DNA of 64,000 nucleotides, from NCBI GenBank assembly GCA_016790635.1, contig JAEUOR010000080.1, forward strand, positions 45,947 to 109,946, written 5' to 3'. This DNA is from Burkholderiales bacterium (lineage in GTDB: Bacteria; Pseudomonadota; Gammaproteobacteria; Burkholderiales; JAEUOS01). A model generated the notes under the pieces. That model saw only the letters and a program-made list of their open reading frames with translations. It made no database searches and had not been told where the DNA came from. How positions within the stretch are numbered: the stretch's first letter is position 1; each line of letters opens with the position of its first letter. A program made the position numbers and the translations under genes. Shown piece after piece: positions 15,703 to 24,242 of the stretch.

Positions 15703-17610
15703 TTGCGACCCTCCGATCTGCCTGACGATTTCGTGGGGCACTATCGCAGCCTGTGGATCTCGGATCTGCATCTGGGGACGGCCGGATGCAAGGCAGACTG
15801 CCTGCTCGACTTCCTGCGCACCCACGAGTCCGACACGCTCTATCTGGTCGGGGATGTGATCGATGCATGGCGCCTGCGCAAGTCCTGGTACTGGCCGCAA
15901 GCGCACAACGACGTGGTGCAAAAGCTTCTGCGCCGCGTACGCAAAGGCACGCGCGTGGTCTACGTGCCCGGCAATCACGACGAACCGCTGCGCGACTATG
16001 TCGACCTCGCATTTGGCGGTATCGAGGTCGTCGAGGAGGCAGTGCACGTCACTGCCGATGGCAAGCGCCTCCTGGTCATCCACGGCGATCTTTTCGATGG
16101 CGTGATCCGCCATGCCAAGTGGCTGGCGCGCCTGGGCGATACGGCCTACACGCTGATCCTCGAGCTCAACCACTGGTTCAACCACGTGCGCGTGCGGATG
16201 GGCTTTCCCTACTGGTCCCTGTCGCAGTACCTGAAGCACAAGGTCAAGAACGCGGTCAGCTACATCAGCGACTTCGAAAGCACGCTGGCGTACGAGGCGC
16301 GTCGGCGCGGCTTCGACGGAGTGGTGTGCGGGCACATCCACAAGGCCGAGATCCGGGACATCGACGGCATCCTGTACTGCAATGACGGCGACTGGGTCGA
16401 GAGCATGACAGCCCTGGGCGAGACGCACAGCGGCGAGCTGGTCCTGATCGACTGGAGCCACGCGGCGCGGCGCGCGAGCCTGGCCCCGCGCACTCCGAAG
16501 TCAGTGCGGGTGCCGGTCCGAACTGGGCCGCGGGCGCCACCGGGTCGCCGACCCTGCGCCCGCGCCGCGGCCGATGTTTCACTGCAACCGGAGGGTCTTT
16601 CCATGCGGATTCTCATCGTCACCGACGCGGCCCCGCCGCAGGTCAATGGCGTTGTCATCACCTTGACCACCCTGGCGCGCGAACTGGGCGTGCTCGGGCA
16701 TGACGTGCACTTCATCACCCCGGCATCGTTTCGCACGGTCCCCTGTCCGACCTATCCGGAAATCCGCCTGGCGCTCCTGCCCGGGGCAGGGGTGGGCCGG
16801 GTGTTTGATCAGTTGCGGCCCGAAGCGGTGCACATCGCCACCGAAGGGCCCTTGGGCATCGCCGCGCGGCGCCAGTGCATGCGTCTGGGGCTGCCGTTCA
16901 CGACTTCCTACCACACCCGCTTTCCTGAGTACGTGCGCGCGCGCGCGCCAATTCCGCGCGCCTTGACCTACGCGTGGCTGCGGCGCTTTCACCAGCGTGC
17001 CGCGCGGGTCATGGTTCCCACCGCGTCGATTCGCGACGAACTGGCCGCGCGCGGCTTTGCCAACACCACGGTATGGCCGCGCGGGGTCGACCTGGCGCGT
17101 TTCTCTCCCGATGGCGCGCACGCCGACATCGGAGCGGGCGACGGACCGGTATTCGCCTATGTCGGCCGGGTTGCGGTCGAAAAGAACCTGCGCGCCTTTC
17201 TCGATCTGGATCTGCCCGGACGCAAGGTGGTCGTCGGCGACGGGCCGCAGCTTGCGCAGTTGCGGCGGGAGTACCCGCAGGTGAGGTTCACCGGCGCGAA
17301 GGATCACGCCGACCTGGCCGCCTGGTACCGCAGCGCCGACGTGTTCGTATTTCCGAGCCTGACCGACACCTTCGGCCTGGTCTTGCTCGAGGCGCTGGCC
17401 TGCGGTGTTCCGGTGGCGGCGTTTCCGGTCGCGGGGCCGCTGGACGTGATCGGCAACTCGGGCGCGGGCGCGCTAGACGGCGACCTGCGTGCAGCTGCGC
17501 TGCGCGCGCTGCGGATTCCGCGCGACAAGGCGCTTTCGCACGCGCGGGGCTTCTCCTGGCCAGCGGTGGCGCGGCTCTTCCTTGGCAACCTGGCGCCGAT
17601 CGCACGCTAA
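15703..17610 (+). CDS. Fusion of PlcP-type metallophosphoesterase and GT4 glycosyltransferase (phosphate-free lipid remodelling)
   Basis: A 635-residue single open frame with two enzyme parts. Residues 1-250 are a calcineurin-like phosphoesterase of the LpxH-related group with all metal motifs: WISDLHLG, YLVGDVIDAW, YVPGNHDE, IHGDLFDGVIRHAKW, VVCGHIHKAEI, GDWVES. This matches PlcP, the phospholipase C used to strip phospholipid headgroups. Residues 301-635 are a GT-B glycosyltransferase (ILIVTDAAPPQVNGVV, TTSYHTRFPEYVRARAP, VFVFPSLTDTFGLVLLEALACG), like the Agt glucosyl/glucuronosyl transferases acting on diacylglycerol. The linker (252-300) is Arg/Pro/Ala-rich without predicted fold, and an ideal SD precedes Met301. 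The start is TTG; an ATG at 15679 in the same frame is cut off by TGA after six codons. GTG 15736 is another possible start. Confidence 0.85.
   Translation: MRPSDLPDDFVGHYRSLWISDLHLGTAGCKADCLLDFLRTHESDTLYLVGDVIDAWRLRKSWYWPQAHNDVVQKLLRRVRKGTRVVYVPGNHDEPLRDYVDLAFGGIEVVEEAVHVTADGKRLLVIHGDLFDGVIRHAKWLARLGDTAYTLILELNHWFNHVRVRMGFPYWSLSQYLKHKVKNAVSYISDFESTLAYEARRRGFDGVVCGHIHKAEIRDIDGILYCNDGDWVESMTALGETHSGELVLIDWSHAARRASLAPRTPKSVRVPVRTGPRAPPGRRPCARAAADVSLQPEGLSMRILIVTDAAPPQVNGVVITLTTLARELGVLGHDVHFITPASFRTVPCPTYPEIRLALLPGAGVGRVFDQLRPEAVHIATEGPLGIAARRQCMRLGLPFTTSYHTRFPEYVRARAPIPRALTYAWLRRFHQRAARVMVPTASIRDELAARGFANTTVWPRGVDLARFSPDGAHADIGAGDGPVFAYVGRVAVEKNLRAFLDLDLPGRKVVVGDGPQLAQLRREYPQVRFTGAKDHADLAAWYRSADVFVFPSLTDTFGLVLLEALACGVPVAAFPVAGPLDVIGNSGAGALDGDLRAAALRALRIPRDKALSHARGFSWPAVARLFLGNLAPIAR
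16590..16605 (+). promoter_or_regulatory. Internal ribosome binding site and alternative start for the glycosyltransferase half
   Basis: GGAGGG at 16590-16595 is seven bases ahead of ATG 16603, which encodes the natural N terminus of GT4 enzymes (MRILIVTDAAPP). Translation from here would yield a free 335-residue glycosyltransferase (16603-17610). No stop codon separates it from the phosphoesterase half. Confidence 0.7.
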
Positions 17611-17722
17611 GCGTGCGTCTGGCGCTCTTGGCGCACCAAAGCGGCGCGCCGGCTGGGCGGCCATGGGCCCGGGCCGGGAGTGAAGTGACCGGTGGATTAC
17701 CTGGCATGGGGTTTGCTGTGTT

Positions 17723-17742
17723 CCATCATGTATACATGATGG
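17723..17742. promoter_or_regulatory. Perfect 20-bp palindrome, probable GntR operator
   Basis: CCATCATGTATACATGATGG is a perfect inverted repeat centred on TGTATACA, a core typical of FCD-type GntR operators. It ends eight bases before the GTG start of the allophanate hydrolase gene, where a bound repressor would block transcription or initiation. The GntR gene at the end of this operon (27081-27797) is the natural candidate. Confidence 0.65.
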
Positions 17743-17749
17743 TGTTCCC

Positions 17750-19567
17750 GTGTCATCTGATTCCTCCGCCCCGCTGACCCTCTTGGACTATCGCGCCCTG
17801 TACGCAGGTGGTGCGCGACCTGCCGACGTGCTGGGCGCGCTGGCCACCCGGCTAGCCGCGATGGGCGGCGATGCGGCGTGGATCAGCCTGGCCGATCCAG
17901 CCAGCGTGCGCGCCGCCGCGGAAGAGCTTGCCGAGCGTCGCGCCGCGGGCGCCAACCTGCCGCTCTACGGCGTGCCCTTCGCGGTCAAGGACAATATCGA
18001 CGTTGCGGGCATGGACACGACGGCGGGCTGCGTTGCCTTCGCCTATCGCCCGGCGCGCCATGCCACGGTCGTCGAACGTCTGGTCGCGGCCGGCGCCGTG
18101 CCGCTTGGCAAGACCAACCTGGACCAGTTCGCCACCGGGCTCAACGGCACGCGCTCTCCATACGGCGCGGTGCCCAACAGCTTCGACGCGCGCTATGTCA
18201 GCGGCGGTTCCTCGTCCGGCTCGGCCGCGGTGGTGGCGCGCGGACTGGTGCCCTTTGCGCTGGGTACCGACACGGCCGGGTCGGGAAGGGTGCCGGCCGG
18301 GTTCAACAACATCGTCGGCCTGAAGCCCACGCGCGGCATCATTTCGAACCACGGCGTCGTGCCGGCCTGCCGCAGCCTGGATTGCGTGTCCATCTTCGCC
18401 TTGACGGTCGACGACGCGCAGGCGGTGCTCGACGTTGCTGCCGTTGCCGATCCGGCCGATGCGTACTCGCGCGCGCGCGACGCGGGCACGATCGCTTTCC
18501 CGGCGCGGCCGCGCATCGGCGTGCCGCGGCCGCTGGAATTCTTCGGTGATCACGTGCAGCAGGCCGCGTTCGACGCCGCGCTCGCGCGCCTGGCCCAGTG
18601 GCCTGCCGAAATCGTGCCGGTGGATTTCGCGCCGTTTGCCGAGGCGGCGGCGTTGCTTTACCAGGGGCCGTGGGTGGCCGAGCGCATGGCGGCGACCGAG
18701 GCGCTCATGCGCGCCAACCCAGCCGCCGTGCACCCGGTGGTGCGCGAAGTCATTTCTCTGGCGGACCGCTACTCGGCGCTGGATGCGTTTCGCGGCGCCT
18801 ATCGCCTGGAGGAACTGCGCAGCCAGACCCGGCCGCTGTGGCAGACCATCGACTTCCTCCTGGTGCCGACCGCGCCGACCATCCACACCATCGCGGCCAT
18901 GCTGGCCGACCCGGTCGCGCGCAATAGCGAACTCGGGGTCTACACCAATTTCGTCAATTTCCTCGATTTGGCCGCGCTGGCGCTGCCGGCGTCGCTGCGT
19001 ACCGACGGATTGCCGTTCGGCGTGACGGCGATCGCACCGGCCATGAGCGAGGCGGCACTGGTGGCCTTCGGGCGGCGCTGGCATGCCCGGTCGCAGTTGC
19101 CGCTGGGAGCGACCGGGCGGCCGATGGCAGGGCGCGACATGGAACCGCAGGCCGCAGCCTGGCCGCCTGTGGCGGCAGGCTGGATGCGCCTGGCCGTGGT
19201 GGGCGCACATCTTTCGGGCATGCCGCTTAATGCGCAACTGACCAGTCGCGGCGCGGTATTGGTGGGCGAGACGACCTCGGCGCCGGCGTACCGCCTCCAT
19301 GCGCTGTCGGGAACGGTGCCGCCCAAGCCGGGACTCAGGCGCGTGACCGAAGGCGGCACGGCGATTGCATTGGAAGTGTGGGACATGCCGGCCGCAGCCT
19401 TCGCTTCCTTCGTCGCCGAGATTCCCGCGCCGCTGGGCATCGGCACGCTGACGCTTGCCGACGGCAGCACGGTCAAGGGCTTCGTCTGCGAGCCCTACGC
19501 ACTTGACGGTGCCCGCGACATATCCGAGTACGGCGGGTGGCGCGCCTTTTGCGCCGCCGGCACCTGA
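17750..19567 (+). CDS. atzF: Allophanate hydrolase (AtzF type)
   Basis: A 605-residue enzyme that splits allophanate to ammonia and CO2. The amidase-signature domain carries Lys80 (FAVKDNIDVAG), cis-Ser154 (GGSSSGSA) and nucleophile Ser178 (GTDTAGSGRVPAG). The C-terminal domain from about residue 470 (RLAVVGAHLSGMPLNAQL, TEGGTAIALEVWDMP, KGFVCEPYAL) is the small domain found in AtzF and in the hydrolase half of urea amidolyase. Start GTG with a weak SD, right behind the palindrome. It leads an operon with AtzG, AtzE and AtzH homologues and an ABC importer, so allophanate is probably the last intermediate of a ureide pathway. Confidence 0.92.
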   Translation: MSSDSSAPLTLLDYRALYAGGARPADVLGALATRLAAMGGDAAWISLADPASVRAAAEELAERRAAGANLPLYGVPFAVKDNIDVAGMDTTAGCVAFAYRPARHATVVERLVAAGAVPLGKTNLDQFATGLNGTRSPYGAVPNSFDARYVSGGSSSGSAAVVARGLVPFALGTDTAGSGRVPAGFNNIVGLKPTRGIISNHGVVPACRSLDCVSIFALTVDDAQAVLDVAAVADPADAYSRARDAGTIAFPARPRIGVPRPLEFFGDHVQQAAFDAALARLAQWPAEIVPVDFAPFAEAAALLYQGPWVAERMAATEALMRANPAAVHPVVREVISLADRYSALDAFRGAYRLEELRSQTRPLWQTIDFLLVPTAPTIHTIAAMLADPVARNSELGVYTNFVNFLDLAALALPASLRTDGLPFGVTAIAPAMSEAALVAFGRRWHARSQLPLGATGRPMAGRDMEPQAAAWPPVAAGWMRLAVVGAHLSGMPLNAQLTSRGAVLVGETTSAPAYRLHALSGTVPPKPGLRRVTEGGTAIALEVWDMPAAAFASFVAEIPAPLGIGTLTLADGSTVKGFVCEPYALDGARDISEYGGWRAFCAAGT

Positions 19568-19591
19568 TTTCACTTCAACCGGAGGTCCTTC

Positions 19592-21211
19592 ATGCAACGC
19601 CGCCAGTTTCTCAAGTCTGCTACCTATACCGCCGGCGCCGCCGGACTGCCCGGCCTGTGGGTCGTCGACGCGCGCGCGCAGGGCCGCCCCAAGGATGTGC
19701 TGGTGGTGGCCAACGAGTTCGGTCCCAACTCGCTGGACATCCACACCGTGGGCGCCAACCGGCCCAGTTACGCGGTGTCGTGGATGTGCTACGACCGGCT
19801 CATGACCTACGGCAAGAAGAAACTGCCCGACGGCCAGGTGATGTACGACTACACCAAGCTCGAGCCCGAGCTGGCCGAGTCATGGGCGATTGCCAAGGAC
19901 GGCAACTCGGTCACGTTCAAGCTGCGCCGCGACGCCAAGTTCCACGACGGCACGCCGGTCACGGCCAAGGACGTCAAGTGGTCCTTCGACCGCGCCGTGA
20001 GCGTGGGCGGCTTCCCGACCTTTCAGATGAAGGCCGGGTCGCTGGAGGATCCCAAGCAGTTCGTGGTCGTCGATGATCACACCTTCCGGGTCGACTTCGT
20101 GCGACGCGACAAGCTGGCGATGAACGACATGGCCGTGCCCGTGCCGTCGATATTCAATTCGGAACTGGTCAAGAAGAATGCCACGCGCGAGGATCCCTGG
20201 GGCCTCAACTGGACCAAGAACAACATCGCCGGCGGCGGCGCCTACAAGGTCGAGTCCTGGAAGCCCGGCCAGGAGATCATCTACGTGCGCAACGACGACT
20301 GGAAGTCCGGTCCCGCGCCCAAGATCCGCCGCATCATCCAGCGCGACGTGCCCAACGCCGGCAACCGCCGCGCGCTCCTGGTCAAGGGCGACATCGACAT
20401 GACCTACAGCCTGCCGCCCAAGGACTTCTCCGAGGTGGCCAAGGAGGGCGGCAGCGTCAAGGTCAATTCGCTGCCCATCGAGAACGCGATCTGGTATCTG
20501 GGCATGCTCACCAGCCGGCCGCCGTTCAACAATGTCAAGGTGCGCCAGGCGATTGCCTACGCGGTGCCGTATGACAAGCTCTACGACTCGGCCCTGTACG
20601 GGCGCGGCGCCAAGATGTACGGCGCCGCGTCGAACGACGTCAAGACGCCGGCGTGGCCGCAGCCCACCGGCTACAAGACCGACCTGGCGCGCGCGCGCGC
20701 CCTCATGAAGGAGGCCGGCATGGAGGCCGGCTTCGAGACCACGCTCTCCTTCGACCTGGGCAACGGCACGATCTCCGAGCCGATGGCGATCCTGATCCAG
20801 GAAAGCCTGGGGCAGATCGGCATCAAGGCCACGATCAACAAGATTCCCGGGGCCAACTGGCGCGCGGCGCTGCTCAAGAAGGACATGCCGATGATCATCA
20901 ACCGCTTCGGCGGCTGGCTCAACTTCGCCGAGTACTTCTTCTTCTGGTGCTACCACAGCCAGGACGCGGTCTTCAACACCATGAGCTACAAGAACCCGAC
21001 CCTGGACAAGATGATCACCAACGCGCGCTTCGCCGAGAACAAGGCCATCTACGAGGGCGAAGTCAAGGCCATGCTCAAGCTGGCCTACGACGAGGTTCCA
21101 CGCATCCCGCTGTTCCAGCCCTTGCAGGACGTGGCCATGCAGAAGAACGTGCAGGGCTACATGTACTGGTTCCACCTGGAGCCGGACTATCGGCAGATTT
21201 CCAAGGTCTGA
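19592..21211 (+). CDS. Dpp/Opp-family ABC transporter substrate-binding protein
   Basis: A 539-residue periplasmic solute receptor of family 5 (peptide, nickel or opine type). The N terminus MQRRQFLKSATYTAGAAGLPG has a twin-arginine motif, so export through Tat in folded form is likely. Family features include YDRLMTYG, PDGQVMYDYTKLEPELAESW and FHDGTPVTAKDVKWSFDRAV. A strong SD (GGAGG) precedes the ATG. The gene is embedded among amidohydrolase genes, so the ligand is more likely a ureide or amide-type nitrogen compound than a peptide; this is inference. Confidence 0.9.
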   Translation: MQRRQFLKSATYTAGAAGLPGLWVVDARAQGRPKDVLVVANEFGPNSLDIHTVGANRPSYAVSWMCYDRLMTYGKKKLPDGQVMYDYTKLEPELAESWAIAKDGNSVTFKLRRDAKFHDGTPVTAKDVKWSFDRAVSVGGFPTFQMKAGSLEDPKQFVVVDDHTFRVDFVRRDKLAMNDMAVPVPSIFNSELVKKNATREDPWGLNWTKNNIAGGGAYKVESWKPGQEIIYVRNDDWKSGPAPKIRRIIQRDVPNAGNRRALLVKGDIDMTYSLPPKDFSEVAKEGGSVKVNSLPIENAIWYLGMLTSRPPFNNVKVRQAIAYAVPYDKLYDSALYGRGAKMYGAASNDVKTPAWPQPTGYKTDLARARALMKEAGMEAGFETTLSFDLGNGTISEPMAILIQESLGQIGIKATINKIPGANWRAALLKKDMPMIINRFGGWLNFAEYFFFWCYHSQDAVFNTMSYKNPTLDKMITNARFAENKAIYEGEVKAMLKLAYDEVPRIPLFQPLQDVAMQKNVQGYMYWFHLEPDYRQISKV

Positions 21212-21226
21212 TCAGGGAGGAACGGG

Positions 21227-21409
21227 ATGACCAGGGAAGAAATCGAGCGCTACGTGGATGCTTCCGCGGCGGCGCTGGGGCTTGTGATCCCCGCGGAAAT
21301 GCGGCCGGGGGTAATCGCCAATTTCGAGCGCCTCGACGCGGTCGCGCGCGCGGTCAACGAGTTCGCGCTCGCGCCCGATGACGAGCCGGGACCGGTGTGG
21401 CGCCTGTGA
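21227..21409 (+). CDS. atzG: AtzG-like small subunit (DUF4089)
   Basis: A 60-residue protein, MTREEIERYVDASAAALGL, with a helical pattern like GatC: helix 1, a Pro-rich turn, helix 2 (RPGVIANFERLDAVARAVNEF) and a C-terminal tail. AtzG is known to form a heterotetramer with AtzE and to stabilise it. Its stop overlaps the GTG start of the AtzE homologue (GTGA), the arrangement expected for coupled subunits. Confidence 0.85.
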   Translation: MTREEIERYVDASAAALGLVIPAEMRPGVIANFERLDAVARAVNEFALAPDDEPGPVWRL

Positions 21410-22815
21410 GCGCACTCACCGAACTTTCGGCGCTGCAGGCGGCCGCTGCCGTGGCCGACGGCAGCACCACCGCGGTGGCGTTGGCCGAGGCGGCACTTGC
21501 GGCCATCAAGGCGCGTGACCCGCAGATCAACGCCTTCACCTGCGTGACCGCGGAGCGCGCGTTGGCCGAGGCGGCGGAAATTGACACCAAGCGGCGCGCC
21601 GGCGCGCACCTGCCGCCTCTGGCCGGCGTGCCGTATGCGGTCAAGAACCTGTTCGACATCGCGGGGGTGGTTACCCTGGCCGGTTCGACGATCAACCGGG
21701 ACCTGCCGGTTGCAGCGCGTGACGCTGCCATGGTCGAGCGCATGCGTGCGGCCGGCGCCGTGCTCTTGGGCGCGCTCAACATGGACGAGTACGCCTTCGG
21801 GTTCACCACCGAGAACACGCACTACGGCGTGACGCGCAACCCGCACGATCCGAACCGCATCGCCGGCGGCTCGTCCGGCGGCTCCGCCGCCGCGGTGGCC
21901 GCGCGCATGGTGCCCCTCACGCTGGGCACCGACACCAACGGGTCGATCCGCGTGCCGTCTTCGCTGTGCGGCGTGTTCGGCATCAAGCCCACCTACGGCC
22001 GCCTGTCGCGGCGCGGCGCCTACCTGTTCGCCGCCAGCCTGGATCATGTCGGTCCTTTCGCGCGCGATGTGCGCGACCTGGCGGCCGCCTACGACGCGCT
22101 GCAGGGCCATGACCCGCTAGATGCGCATCAGGCGGGGCGCGCGACGGAAGTGGCGACGCCGGGCCTGGGCAGCGGACGCACGGGCCTGCGTGTCGGCGTG
22201 GCCGGTGGCTATTTCGACGACAACGCGACGCCGCACGCGCGCGAAGCCGTGGCGCTGGTCGCCAATGCGCTTGAAGCCGGCGCGCGCATCGACTTGCCGG
22301 AGGTGGCCCGCGCGCGCGCGTCCGCCTTCGTGATCACGGCCGCCGAAGGCAGCCAGCTGCACCTGGCCGATCTGGCCAGCCGCGCCAATGAATTCGACCC
22401 GATGATCCGCGACCGCTTCCTGGCCAACGCGCTGACCCCGGCCGCGTGGCTCCTGCAGGCGCAGCGCTTTCGCCGCTGGTTTTTGAAGAGCACCCTGGCG
22501 GCGCTCGATGGGGTGGACGTCCTGCTGGCGGCAGCCACGCCGATCGCGGCCACGTCGTTCGGGGAAGAGACCTTCGAGATCGGCGGCGTCAAGGTTCCGG
22601 CGCGTCCGTCGATGGGTCTTCTCACCCAGCCCCTGTCGTTTCTGGGCCTTCCGATCGTGACCGTGCCGGTGTGCCTGCCCGGTCGCTTGCCGATCGGCGT
22701 GCAGATCATCGCCAAGCCCTGGCGCGAAGCCGACGCGCTCCGTGTCGCGGCCTGGCTGGAAGACAATCGCGTGGTCGCGGCGCCGCCGCCACCGGTGCCG
22801 CACGCACCGCACTGA
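21406..22815 (+). CDS. atzE: AtzE-like amidase (1-carboxybiuret hydrolase type)
   Basis: A 469-residue amidase-signature enzyme with catalytic Lys80 (YAVKNLFDIAG), cis-Ser156 (GGSSGGSAAAVAA) and Ser180 (GTDTNGSIRVPSS). AtzE enzymes deaminate 1-carboxybiuret in cyanuric acid breakdown; related HpxX-like enzymes occur in other ureide pathways. GTG 21406 is preferred to GTG 21397 because it overlaps the atzG stop by four bases and removes only three residues. No cyanuric acid hydrolase (AtzD) gene is present in the window, so the upstream substrate may differ from cyanuric acid. Confidence 0.85.
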   Translation: MSALTELSALQAAAAVADGSTTAVALAEAALAAIKARDPQINAFTCVTAERALAEAAEIDTKRRAGAHLPPLAGVPYAVKNLFDIAGVVTLAGSTINRDLPVAARDAAMVERMRAAGAVLLGALNMDEYAFGFTTENTHYGVTRNPHDPNRIAGGSSGGSAAAVAARMVPLTLGTDTNGSIRVPSSLCGVFGIKPTYGRLSRRGAYLFAASLDHVGPFARDVRDLAAAYDALQGHDPLDAHQAGRATEVATPGLGSGRTGLRVGVAGGYFDDNATPHAREAVALVANALEAGARIDLPEVARARASAFVITAAEGSQLHLADLASRANEFDPMIRDRFLANALTPAAWLLQAQRFRRWFLKSTLAALDGVDVLLAAATPIAATSFGEETFEIGGVKVPARPSMGLLTQPLSFLGLPIVTVPVCLPGRLPIGVQIIAKPWREADALRVAAWLEDNRVVAAPPPPVPHAPH

Positions 22816-22830
22816 AAGGAGATCAAGACC

Positions 22831-23214
22831 ATGCTGGAGATCAACCTTCCCGAAGTGCTGGCAGAAGTTAATGCCGCCTTCATGCGCTACGAGGTCGCGC
22901 TCAACGCCAACGACGTCGCGGTACTCGACGAACTGTTCTGGAAGTCGCCGCTGACGATTCGCTATGGGGTAGCCGAGAACCTGTATGGCCATGACGAGAT
23001 CGCGGCGTTTCGCTCCGGCCGCTCGCCGGTCGGCCTCACGCGCACTATCACGCGCACCGTGATCACCACCTATGGGCGCGACCTGGCCACCGCCAACACC
23101 CTGTTCCATCGCGAGAGCGCGGCCGGCAGGGTCGGGCGCCAGAGCCAGACCTGGATGCGCACCGCCGACGGGTGGCGCGTGGTCTCGGCGCATGTCAGCC
23201 TGATCCCTGCCTGA
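22831..23214 (+). CDS. atzH: AtzH/HpxZ-like protein (DUF3225, NTF2-like fold)
   Basis: A 127-residue NTF2/SnoaL-fold protein starting MLEINLPEVLAEVNAAFMRYEVALNANDVAVLDELFW, with the C-terminal strands TRTVITTYGRDLATANTLF and RQSQTWMRTADGWRVVSAHVSLIP typical of DUF3225. AtzH was characterised as a 1,3-dicarboxyurea decarboxylating amidohydrolase producing allophanate, linking AtzEG to AtzF. AAAGGAG precedes the start. Its presence with AtzE, AtzG and AtzF supports a complete lower cyanurate/ureide module. Confidence 0.85.
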   Translation: MLEINLPEVLAEVNAAFMRYEVALNANDVAVLDELFWKSPLTIRYGVAENLYGHDEIAAFRSGRSPVGLTRTITRTVITTYGRDLATANTLFHRESAAGRVGRQSQTWMRTADGWRVVSAHVSLIPA

Positions 23215-23224
23215 GTTCGCATCC

Positions 23225-24238
23225 ATGGCACGCGTCGTCCTGCTGCGCCTGATCGGTGCGTTGCCCAACCTGATCGGCGTGGTGGTGGTGACGTTCCTGC
23301 TGACGCGCGCCTTGCCCGGGGACCCGGCGGCATTTTTTGCCGGCGCGGCGGCGACTCCCGAGGCGGTCGAGGAGGTGCGCAAGAAGCTGGGCCTGGATCA
23401 GCCGCTCCTGGCCCAGTTCGCGCGTTACCTGGGCGATCTCGCGCGCGGCGACCTGGGGCAGTCGCTCTCCACCGGGCAATCGGTCGCCACCGAACTGGTG
23501 CAGCGCCTGCCGGCCTCGCTCGAACTGACACTGACCGCGCTGCTGTTCGCGGTGACCGTTGCGCTGCCGCTGGGTGTGATGGCGGCGACCCGCCCGGGTT
23601 CATGGATCGACCAGACCTGTCGCGTGGTCACCACTGCCGGAGTTTCGCTGCCCACCTTCTTCACCGGCCTCTTGTTGGCCTACGTGTTCTATTTCCTGCT
23701 CGGCATCGCGCCGTCGCCGCTCGGCCGCCTGGACCCGGTGTTTTCTCCGCCGCCGTCGCTGACCGGCATGTACCTGGTCGACAGCCTCTTGACGGGCCAA
23801 TGGGACGTGTTTCTGGCCAGCCTGCGCCAGATCGCACTGCCCGCCATCACCATGGGTCTTTTCGTCCTGGCGCCGCTGGCGCGCATGACGCGCGCCTCGA
23901 TGCTGGGCGTCCTGTCCTCGGACTTCATCCGCACCGCGCGCGCCGCCGGCCTGGCATCGTCGACGGTGCTCATCACCTACGCGTTTCGCAACGCGCTGTT
24001 GCCGGTGGTGACCACGTTGGGCATGGTGTTCTCGTTCCTGCTCGGCTCGAACGTGCTGGTCGAGAAGGTCTTTGCCTGGCCGGGCATCGGTTCCTACGCG
24101 ATCGAATCGCTGACGGCATCCGACTACGCCCCCATCCAGGGTTTCGTGCTGACCATGGGCGTGCTCTTCGTGCTGCTCAATCTCGCCATCGATCTTCTTT
24201 ACGGGCTGATCGATCCGCGTGTAGGCATCGAGGCCTGA
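23225..24238 (+). CDS. Dpp/Opp-type ABC transporter permease (DppB-like)
   Basis: A 337-residue inner-membrane permease. It has the N-terminal helix followed by a periplasmic loop (TRALPGDPAAFFAG) and the coupling motif DFIRTARAAGLASSTVLITYAFRNALLPVVT, which includes the conserved EAA-like loop of peptide importers. C-terminal DLLYGLIDPRVGIEA is typical of DppB. It lies ten bases after atzH and five before the second permease, in the same operon. Confidence 0.93.
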   Translation: MARVVLLRLIGALPNLIGVVVVTFLLTRALPGDPAAFFAGAAATPEAVEEVRKKLGLDQPLLAQFARYLGDLARGDLGQSLSTGQSVATELVQRLPASLELTLTALLFAVTVALPLGVMAATRPGSWIDQTCRVVTTAGVSLPTFFTGLLLAYVFYFLLGIAPSPLGRLDPVFSPPPSLTGMYLVDSLLTGQWDVFLASLRQIALPAITMGLFVLAPLARMTRASMLGVLSSDFIRTARAAGLASSTVLITYAFRNALLPVVTTLGMVFSFLLGSNVLVEKVFAWPGIGSYAIESLTASDYAPIQGFVLTMGVLFVLLNLAIDLLYGLIDPRVGIEA

Positions 24239-24242
24239 GATC

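Noticed and set aside
17852..19744. 630-codon frame opposite the allophanate hydrolase gene
   Set aside because: Arg/Gly/His-rich shadow translation; the plus-strand amidase motifs are decisive.
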